Assembly (NCBI GenBank): GCA_002482565.1
Contig: DLGG01000113.1
Span: 6,855-27,878, forward strand
DNA: 21,024 nucleotides
Origin: Solidesulfovibrio magneticus
GTDB taxonomy: Bacteria; Desulfobacterota; Desulfovibrionia; Desulfovibrionales; Desulfovibrionaceae
Direction: 5' to 3'
Below the pieces are notes generated by a model. The model was not told where the DNA came from, ran no database searches, and was given only the letters and a program-made list of their open reading frames with translations. This document shows, in pieces, positions 15,559-21,024 of this stretch; position 1 is the stretch's first letter, and each line of letters begins with the position of its first letter. Position numbers and translations under genes: made by a program.

Positions 15559-16584
15559 ATGCGCGTAGCCGACCTTATCGCCCGCATCGAGGCCACGGCC
15601 GATCCGGCCCGGGCCGCCTCCTGGGACCGCAGCGGCGTCCAGATCGCCGGAACCGTTCCGTCCTGCACCCGGCTCGCCGTCACCCTCGATCCCCTGCCGG
15701 ACGTGGTGGCCCAGGCCCTGGACTGGGGGGCCGAAGTCGTGCTGGCCCACCATCCGCTCACCCTCTCTCCGCGCCTGCCCGACCGCCTCGACGACTACCA
15801 TCGCGTCCTGGCCTTGACCCTGGCCAGCGGGGCGACGCTCTACAGCGCCCATACGTCCCTGGACGTGGTCACCGACGGCCCGGCCGGCTGGCTGGCCGAT
15901 GCTCTTGGGTTGACCGGACGCCGCATCCTCGAACCGGCCGGCCGCGCGGCGCACCTCGCCCTGCGCTTTGTCGCCAAGGGCCGCGCCGAGGCCTTGCAGG
16001 ATGCCCTGGCCGCCCTGCCCGGACTCACGGCCTATGCCTTGGGGCCGGACATGGTCGAGGCCGTCTGCCCGGCCCGACTGCGCCAGAGGGCTCAGGCCGC
16101 CGCCCTGGCCGCCGTGCCCGAGGCCGCGCTTGCCGCCGTGCAAGAGCTGGCCGAGCCGGCCGAAGTCTACGGCTACGGCCTTGTCGGCGACCTCCCCGCG
16201 CCCGCCACGCCCCAGGCCCTGCTGGCGCAGCTGGGCGAACTGCTGCCGCGTGCCTTTTTCACCCTGGCCGGCTCGCTGCCGGACCGGATTTCCCGCCTCG
16301 CCTACTGCCCCGGCTCAGGGGCCGACATGGCCTCGCGGGCCTTTGCCGCCGGAGCCGACGTCTACGTCACCGGCGACCTCAAGTACCATCAAGCCCAGGC
16401 CGTGCCGGCCGGGCGCTGCCTGATCGACGTCGGGCATTTCTCCCTGGAAGAAGTCATGATGCGGCGTTTCGCCGCCCAACTTGCCGCCGAATGCGGCCCT
16501 GACGGTCCCGAAGTCCGCTATTTCCCTGGTCGGGACCCCATGGCCGCCTGCCGCCCGGACGACCACGTCGCCCGGGACGAATAA
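15559..16584 (+). CDS. NIF3-family (Nif3-like dinuclear metal centre) protein
   Basis: A 341-residue member of the NIF3/YbgI/DUF34 family, a conserved hexameric protein with a two-metal site whose role is still debated; databases often label it GTP cyclohydrolase I type 2. Candidate metal ligands are all present: AHHPL (His64, His65), AHTSLD (His98, Asp102) and the C-terminal GHFSLEE (His293 and Glu297/298). An insert of about 100 residues between the halves corresponds to the extra PII-like domain of the longer members. I chose ATG 15559 because the family starts with a MxVxDLIxxIE-like segment; no ribosome site is visible and a hairpin lies just upstream. It is followed 18 bases later by the zinc-ribbon gene, a common pairing. 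Confidence 0.88.
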   Translation: MRVADLIARIEATADPARAASWDRSGVQIAGTVPSCTRLAVTLDPLPDVVAQALDWGAEVVLAHHPLTLSPRLPDRLDDYHRVLALTLASGATLYSAHTSLDVVTDGPAGWLADALGLTGRRILEPAGRAAHLALRFVAKGRAEALQDALAALPGLTAYALGPDMVEAVCPARLRQRAQAAALAAVPEAALAAVQELAEPAEVYGYGLVGDLPAPATPQALLAQLGELLPRAFFTLAGSLPDRISRLAYCPGSGADMASRAFAAGADVYVTGDLKYHQAQAVPAGRCLIDVGHFSLEEVMMRRFAAQLAAECGPDGPEVRYFPGRDPMAACRPDDHVARDE

Positions 16585-16602
16585 CCACTCGGAGAGACAG
16601 TC

Positions 16603-17364
16603 ATGTATTTGAAACAGATCGAACAGCTCGTGGTCCTGCAGAAGGTCGACGACGAAATCGTCCTGCTCCAGGATGAACTCAAACGGGCCCCGGAACAGAT
16701 CATTGAGCTCGAAAAGCGCCGCCAGGACATCGAGGACAGCGCCGAGCTCGTCCGCGACAAGCTCAAGTATTTGACCGACCAGCAAAAGCGCCTGGACGGC
16801 GAAATTGAAACCGACTCCGTGCGGCTCAAAAAGAGCAAAAGCAAGATGATGATGGTCGGCAACCAGAAAGAATATCACGCCATGATGCGCGAGATGGACA
16901 ATCTGGAAAAGCAGAACCGCGGCCGCGAAGAGGAAAAATCCACCGTCGCCGAGGAACTCTCCCGCCAGAACCAGGAGCTCGCCGAGATCGACGCCCAGGC
17001 CAAGGAACTCGACGGCGAACTGGTCGTGGCCCGCGAAAGCCTTGACGCCCGCATCCAGCAGGCGCAAAGCCGCCTGGACGAACTCGGACTGCGCCGCAAC
17101 GAAGCCGGCCAGGCCGTGCCCCGCCCCATCCTCCAGCGCTACGAGTTCATCCGCTCGCGCCTCAAAAACCCGGTCATCGTGCCCGTCCACGCCGGCATCT
17201 GCTCGGGCTGCCATATCGCCATCCCGCCCCAGTCGTTCATCGAACTGCAAAAGGGCATCCAGATCCTGAGCTGTCCTAACTGCCAGCGGCTCATCTACTG
17301 GAGCGAACACATCGAACCCGAAGTCAAGCCCGAGGACGAAGCCGCCGAGAACGCGGCGGATTAA
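16603..17364 (+). CDS. Coiled-coil protein with C-terminal C4 zinc ribbon
   Basis: A 253-residue protein of the DUF164/zinc-ribbon family. Residues 1 to about 170 form a long charged alpha-helical coiled coil rich in Glu, Lys and Gln; the C-terminal zinc ribbon has two CxxC pairs, CSGC (200-203) and CPNC (224-227). The VGNQKEYHAMMREM segment (85-98) is a conserved family motif. Function is not established; a nucleic-acid or flagellum/secretion-related role has been suggested for relatives. GGAGAG at about 16591-16596 serves as ribosome site. The gene follows the NIF3 gene by 18 bases, so they form a two-gene operon, ending at repeat copy E. Confidence 0.88.
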   Translation: MYLKQIEQLVVLQKVDDEIVLLQDELKRAPEQIIELEKRRQDIEDSAELVRDKLKYLTDQQKRLDGEIETDSVRLKKSKSKMMMVGNQKEYHAMMREMDNLEKQNRGREEEKSTVAEELSRQNQELAEIDAQAKELDGELVVARESLDARIQQAQSRLDELGLRRNEAGQAVPRPILQRYEFIRSRLKNPVIVPVHAGICSGCHIAIPPQSFIELQKGIQILSCPNCQRLIYWSEHIEPEVKPEDEAAENAAD

Positions 17365-17396
17365 GGCGAGAATAGAGAAGCGAAGAGAAGAAAAGA

Positions 17397-17444
17397 TGCC
17401 TCCGGCGGCCGGGGGCCTGAGGCCCCCGGACCCCCCAAATGGGG
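17397..17444 (+). repeat. Dispersed intergenic hairpin repeat, copy E
   Basis: TGCCTCCGGCGGCC (17397-17410), hairpin CCGGGGGCCT / AGGCCCCCGG (17409-17418, 17420-17429), then CCCC-AAAT-GGGG (17433-17444). It is preceded by the purine tract 17365-17396 and begins 32 bases after the zinc-ribbon stop. Confidence 0.8.
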
Positions 17445-17856
17445 AAAGGGGGTTAGGGGCCGGGGCGCAATCGGGGGCACGGTCGTTCGCTGATTTTGGC
17501 GAAGCGGCAGGGTTTCGGGCCGCGCGCCCGACCGGTCTTCTCCAAGCTTGTACGAGCGCTCCGCTTTCTGGCGTATATTTGAAAAAGCCGGCCCCGCGCC
17601 GGCTTTTTCTTTTGCGCAGCGATGGCGGCGAACACTCCGCGCGCTCGAAAGAACGCCGCCCCGCCCGGGGGAATCAACGCCGGTCCGGGGGGTTGGTCGG
17701 TAAACGGCGTCGATTTCTCGGTGAACGGTCTTTTGTCACAAGCCCGATACGATTATTGGATTGTTTCCGCCATTGGCCGATTTACGCTTTTCGGGCCGGG
17801 CGCTTTACGGCACTGTGCCCCCATACGCGACGCCAAATCCCAACCGGGAGGAATCC
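17445..17856 (+). other. Non-coding stretch upstream of acs
   Basis: No gene is supported here. The left half (17445-17581) holds small stems TTCGC / GCGAA and CGGGC / GCCCG and leads into a strong terminator, so it is either a long 3' UTR or an unannotated small RNA. The right half (17614-17856) is the probable acs promoter and leader: it turns AT-rich near 17720-17790 and includes the palindrome TTGTCACAA (17733-17741). A sigma-54 box was looked for; TTGGCC...ACGC near 17772 has the wrong spacing. Confidence 0.4.
17582..17613 (+). terminator. Strong bidirectional intrinsic terminator
   Basis: Perfect 11-bp stem AAAAAGCCGGC (17582-17592) / GCCGGCTTTTT (17598-17608) with loop CCCGC, extended by TCTTTT. 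The A run and T run make it usable on both strands. It lies 218 bases after the zinc-ribbon gene, with no recognised gene in between. Confidence 0.88.
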
Positions 17857-19842
17857 ATGACCGCCGACAATATCCAAAGCCTCCAGCAGGAAGGACGCAC
17901 CTTCGAACCGCCCGCCGCCGGACGCGACACCGCCTACATCAAAAGCCTCGACGAATACCGCGCCATCTACAAACGCTCCATCGAAGACCCCGAGGGCTAC
18001 TGGGCCGAGCGCGCCACCGACCTGCTCACCTGGGAATCCCCCTGGGACAAGGTCCTCGAATACGATTTCAGCGCCCCCGAAATCAAATGGTTCGCCGGCG
18101 GCAAGCTCAACGCCGCCTACAACTGCCTGGACCGCCACCTGACCAACGGCCGCCGCAACAAGGCCGCCATCATCTGGCAGGGCGAGAAAGACGAGGACGT
18201 GCGCACCTACACCTATCAGATGCTCCACGACGAAGTCTGCCGCTTCGCCAACGTGCTCAAGAAGATGGGCGTCAAAAAGGGCGACCGGGTGAGCCTGTAC
18301 CTGCCCATGGTGCCGGAACTCGTCATCGCCATGTTGGCCTGCGCCCGCATCGGCGCGCCCCACAGCATCGTTTTCGCCGGCTTTTCGGCCCATAGCCTGC
18401 GCGACCGCGTCAACGACTGCGAATCCAAGGTCATCGTGGTCAGCGACGCCGTCATCCGCTCGGGCAAGACCATACCGCTCAAGCCCAACGCCGACGAAGC
18501 TCTCAAGGAATGCCCGACCATCGATAAATGCATCGTGCTGCGCCACGCCGGCAACGACGTCGCCATGCAGCCCGGCCGCGACGTCTGGTGGCACGACGTC
18601 ATGGCCGACCACGACGTCGAGGGCGATTGCCCGGCCGAGTCCATGGACGCCGAGGATGTGCTGTTTATCCTCTACACCTCCGGCTCCACCGGCAAGCCCA
18701 AGGGCGTCTACCACACCACCGGCGGCTATCTGACCTACGCCGCCCACACCTCGCAGATCGTTTTCGACCTCAAAGACGACGACATCCACTGGTGCACCGC
18801 CGACATCGGCTGGATCACCGGCCATTCCTACATCGTCTACGGACCGCTGGCCCTGGGCGCGACCTCGCTCATGTTCGAGAGCGTGCCCACCTACCCGGCC
18901 CCGGACCGCTTCTGGCAGATCTGCTCCAAGTTCAAGGTCAACGTCTTCTACACCGCGCCCACGGTCATCCTCTCGCTCATGAAGTCCGGCCCGGCCTGGA
19001 CCCAGAAGCACGACCTGTCGTCGCTGCGCATCCTGGGGTCGGTTGGCGAACCCATCAACCCCGAAGCCTGGATGTGGTACCATGACCACATCGGCGGCTC
19101 GAAGCTGCCCATCGTGGACACCTGGTGGCAGACCGAGACCGGCGGGCTGATGATTTCGCCGCTGCCCTACGCCACGCCGCTCAAGCCCGGCTCGGCCTCG
19201 CTGCCCCTGCCCGGCATCGATCCGGCCATCGTGGACATGGAAAACAAGGAAGTCGGCCCCAACCAGGGCGGTTTCCTGGTCATCCGCAAACCCTGGCCCG
19301 GCATGCTGCGCGGCATCTGGGGCGCCAAGGACCGCTTCAAGCAGCAGTATTTCGCGGCGTTTAAGGGCTGCTACGAGTCCGGCGACGGGGCCAGACGCGA
19401 CGAGGACGGCTATTTCTGGATCATGGGCCGGGTAGACGACGTCATCAACGTCTCCGGCCACCGCATGGGCACGGCCGAGATCGAATCGGCGCTGGTGTCG
19501 CACCCGACCGTGGCCGAAGCAGCCGTCGTCGGCATGCCCCATGACATCAAGGGCCAGTGCATCTACGCCTACGTGACGCTGAAAGCCGGCTACGACGAGA
19601 GCGAGGAGCTGCTCAAGGGCTTGAAGCTCCATGTGCGCAAGGAAATCGGCCCCATCGCCGCGCCGGAGGTGATCCAGTTCGCCCCGGGCCTGCCCAAGAC
19701 CCGCAGCGGCAAGATCATGCGTCGCATCCTGCGCAAGATTGCCTCGGACGAAGTGGAAAGCCTCGGCGACACCTCGACCCTGGCCGATCCGAGCGTGGTG
19801 AACGAGCTTATCGACGGCAAGAAGCGGCTGTTTGGAAAATAG
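17857..19842 (+). CDS. acs: Acetyl-CoA synthetase (AMP-forming)
   Basis: Activates acetate to acetyl-CoA through an acetyl-AMP intermediate, using ATP. The 661 residues match the usual length. An N-terminal ACAS_N region is followed by the AMP-binding core with YTSGSTGKPKG (273-283) and DTWWQTETGG, the hinge region YESGDGARRDEDGYFWIMGR, and the C-terminal domain with PKTRSGKIMRR, whose Lys619 is the residue that is acetylated in other Acs enzymes. The WWQTETGG motif indicates acetate or propionate rather than longer acids. ATG 17857 follows GGGAGGAA; an in-frame start at 17761 has no ribosome site. The gene is monocistronic with its own promoter region and terminator. In an incomplete-oxidising sulfate reducer it would allow acetate use for biosynthesis. 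Confidence 0.95.
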   Translation: MTADNIQSLQQEGRTFEPPAAGRDTAYIKSLDEYRAIYKRSIEDPEGYWAERATDLLTWESPWDKVLEYDFSAPEIKWFAGGKLNAAYNCLDRHLTNGRRNKAAIIWQGEKDEDVRTYTYQMLHDEVCRFANVLKKMGVKKGDRVSLYLPMVPELVIAMLACARIGAPHSIVFAGFSAHSLRDRVNDCESKVIVVSDAVIRSGKTIPLKPNADEALKECPTIDKCIVLRHAGNDVAMQPGRDVWWHDVMADHDVEGDCPAESMDAEDVLFILYTSGSTGKPKGVYHTTGGYLTYAAHTSQIVFDLKDDDIHWCTADIGWITGHSYIVYGPLALGATSLMFESVPTYPAPDRFWQICSKFKVNVFYTAPTVILSLMKSGPAWTQKHDLSSLRILGSVGEPINPEAWMWYHDHIGGSKLPIVDTWWQTETGGLMISPLPYATPLKPGSASLPLPGIDPAIVDMENKEVGPNQGGFLVIRKPWPGMLRGIWGAKDRFKQQYFAAFKGCYESGDGARRDEDGYFWIMGRVDDVINVSGHRMGTAEIESALVSHPTVAEAAVVGMPHDIKGQCIYAYVTLKAGYDESEELLKGLKLHVRKEIGPIAAPEVIQFAPGLPKTRSGKIMRRILRKIASDEVESLGDTSTLADPSVVNELIDGKKRLFGK

Positions 19843-19877
19843 GCGACGCCTGATCAACAATAGAAGAATAAATCAAG

Positions 19878-19914
19878 GCGGCCCGGGGGTGAGAATACCC
19901 CTGGGCCGCTTTTT
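19878..19914 (+). terminator. Intrinsic terminator of acs
   Basis: Thirteen-bp stem GCGGCCCGGGGGT (19878-19890) / ACCCCTGGGCCGC (19897-19909) with one G-T pair and loop GAGAAT, followed by TTTTT (19910-19914). It also marks the point where base composition changes from GC-rich to AT-rich. Confidence 0.9.
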
Positions 19915-19930
19915 ATTAACTCTGATAATA

Positions 19931-20050
19931 ATTCTGACAAGTGAACGGCGAATCGGACTACCGAACAAAACAAATGCAATATACGAATAAATCCCTATCC
20001 CTGTGACTTTCCATACTATTTGTGTCAGAATCGGCGAGATGTCCGATTCG
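19931..20050 (+). repeat. Inverted-repeat cluster upstream of the recombinase gene
   Basis: ATTCTGACA (19931-19939) is complementary to TGTCAGAAT (20023-20031), and CGAATCGGAC (19949-19958) to GTCCGATTCG (20041-20050); both pairs are offset by exactly 92 bases, so they interleave rather than nest. GAATCGG also occurs at 20028-20034 and pairs locally with CCGATTC (20043-20049). The short GAATCGG box is thus present three times. This may be a recombinase-binding or autoregulatory site. Confidence 0.5.
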
Positions 20051-20067
20051 ACATGAAGGAAGTCGCA

Positions 20068-21012
20068 ATGACCGTGCAAAAAGCTATCGATAATTTTCTG
20101 TCACACTGCAGACTCGAAAGGGGATTGGCGCCATTTACTTTGACGGCTTACAAGTTGGACCTCAGTCAATTCCAAGAGAAACGGTACGTGGCATCGCTGA
20201 ACTCCGTAAAAGAAATAGACAAGAATGTTATACGCACTTATTTATCGTGGCTGGACGACAACTACAAACCACGAAGCATAAAACGAAAGATCGCAACACT
20301 TAAATCGTTTTTTTCTTTCCTTGAACAAGAGGAGCACATCGAAAACTCGCCATTCAGGAAGCTCAGACTCAGACTTGACAGAGCGGTAAATTTACCGAGA
20401 ACTCTATCATTACCATCCGTCAACAAGCTACTGAAAGCAGCATACAATTCGCTCGAAAGAGCTAAACAAGATACATCCGTTTACAAAGAGAAGACCAGAG
20501 ACATTGCCGTACTGGAAATACTATTTTCCACAGGCATCAGGGTCTCTGAACTATGCAAGCTGAAAGTTTCCGACGTCGACCTAAGAAACCAACAAATACT
20601 TGTACTTGGAAAAGGCAAACGCGAACGAGTAATACCATTATGCAACGACTCAACAGTCAATGCGCTGACTACCTACATGGCCCAATACACTGAACACCTT
20701 GATGCAAGCACCCAATTTTTTCTAAATAGAGACAAACGCCCGCTCTCCGACCAATCCGTTCGCCATATCATAAAAAAATACAACATACTATCTTGCATAC
20801 CAGAACATGCGACACCACATATGTTCAGACACACCATAGCCACATTGCTGCTTGAAAATGGAGTGGACATCAGAAATATTCAAAAACTTTTGGGGCACAG
20901 CTCCTTGGCCGTCACGGAGATATACACCCATGTCAGCCTCTCAGCCCAAAGGGAAGCCTTAACCGAACGCCACCCCCGCCTCCAACTCAATGCCGAGGAG
21001 AACAATCGATAA
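20068..21012 (+). CDS. Tyrosine recombinase (XerC/XerD-like integrase)
   Basis: A complete 314-residue site-specific recombinase. The N-terminal SAM-like core-binding domain spans about residues 1-95; the catalytic domain has all active-site residues: Arg158 in STGIRVSEL, Lys184 in GKGKRERVIP, His251 and Arg254 in PHMFRHTIA, His277 in LLGHSS, and the nucleophile Tyr286 in IYTHVS. It lacks the extra segment of integron integrases. ATG 20068 follows AAGGAAG (20056-20062); ATG 20053 is an alternative. Codon use is AT-rich, unlike every other gene in the window, so the gene is recently acquired rather than the housekeeping xerC or xerD. It is probably the integrase of a mobile element extending right of the window. 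Confidence 0.9.
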   Translation: MTVQKAIDNFLSHCRLERGLAPFTLTAYKLDLSQFQEKRYVASLNSVKEIDKNVIRTYLSWLDDNYKPRSIKRKIATLKSFFSFLEQEEHIENSPFRKLRLRLDRAVNLPRTLSLPSVNKLLKAAYNSLERAKQDTSVYKEKTRDIAVLEILFSTGIRVSELCKLKVSDVDLRNQQILVLGKGKRERVIPLCNDSTVNALTTYMAQYTEHLDASTQFFLNRDKRPLSDQSVRHIIKKYNILSCIPEHATPHMFRHTIATLLLENGVDIRNIQKLLGHSSLAVTEIYTHVSLSAQREALTERHPRLQLNAEENNR

Positions 21013-21024
21013 TTGAGAATTATC
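21008..21024 (+). repeat. Palindrome at the window end
   Basis: GATAATT (21008-21014) and AATTATC (21018-21024) flank GAG and overlap the recombinase stop codon. The window ends on the last base of the right arm, so the structure may be longer. It could be part of a terminator or of an element-specific repeat. Confidence 0.4.

Noticed and set aside
17761..17800. Sigma-54 promoter for acs (TTGGCC...ACGC)
   Set aside because: The distance between the GG and GC elements is one base short of the strict requirement and the surrounding consensus is weak.
17782..19860. Long minus-strand reading frame opposite acs (692 residues)
   Set aside because: It is the antisense shadow of acs, which has all family motifs; the antisense protein has a low-complexity Gly/Ala/Val/Asp composition and no recognised domain.
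20068..21012. Integron integrase
   Set aside because: The additional segment typical of integron integrases is absent, and no attI- or attC-like sites were seen in the window.

Overview
The window is a GC-rich bacterial chromosome segment. Gene content and order (nnr–CBS–tsaE–lysC–cimA, citramalate route to isoleucine, an atypical thioredoxin-reductase-like flavoprotein, acs) and the style of the intergenic repeats point to a sulfate reducer of the Desulfovibrionaceae, probably a Solidesulfovibrio/Desulfovibrio magneticus-like organism. That assignment comes from memory of gene neighbourhoods, not from a search.

Left part (1-5765): a tight forward operon, nnr (NAD(P)HX repair), a two-CBS protein, tsaE (tRNA t6A factor) and lysC (aspartokinase). 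It is followed, after a leader carrying three consecutive perfect hairpins, by cimA (citramalate synthase). lysC and cimA feed the aspartate and isoleucine branches of amino-acid synthesis. After cimA come an AT-rich perfect palindrome, a GC-rich dispersed repeat and an intrinsic terminator.

Middle part (5766-11309): a membrane acyltransferase, a universal stress protein, a 559-base non-coding stretch full of hairpins, an 82-residue unknown protein with a structured leader, and a 69-residue unknown protein under a near-perfect Fur box. Next is a CobW/COG0523 metal GTPase with a His-rich segment, coupled to a WD40 propeller protein. The leader of the CobW gene is the most interesting element seen: a 14-bp long-range stem with inner hairpins, then a terminator-like hairpin with a run of six T that ends one base before the only possible start codon and holds the only candidate ribosome binding site. 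The Fur box, the unknown small gene, the leader and the CobW–WD40 pair may form one metal-responsive unit.

Right part (11310-19842): a soluble hybrid sensor kinase on the minus strand (PAS-PAS-GAF-like-HisKA-HATPase-REC-HPt), diverging from a thioredoxin-reductase-like flavoprotein. These are followed by an elongator-type tRNA-Met with its promoter, a NIF3-family protein, a coiled-coil/zinc-ribbon protein, a 492-base intergenic region with a strong terminator, and acetyl-CoA synthetase.

Right edge (19915-21024): base composition drops sharply to AT-rich and a complete tyrosine recombinase appears with inverted repeats upstream and a palindrome at the window end. This looks like the start of a horizontally acquired element whose cargo lies outside the window. 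Five copies of one intergenic repeat family (TGCCTCCGGCGGCC plus a variable hairpin) punctuate the window.
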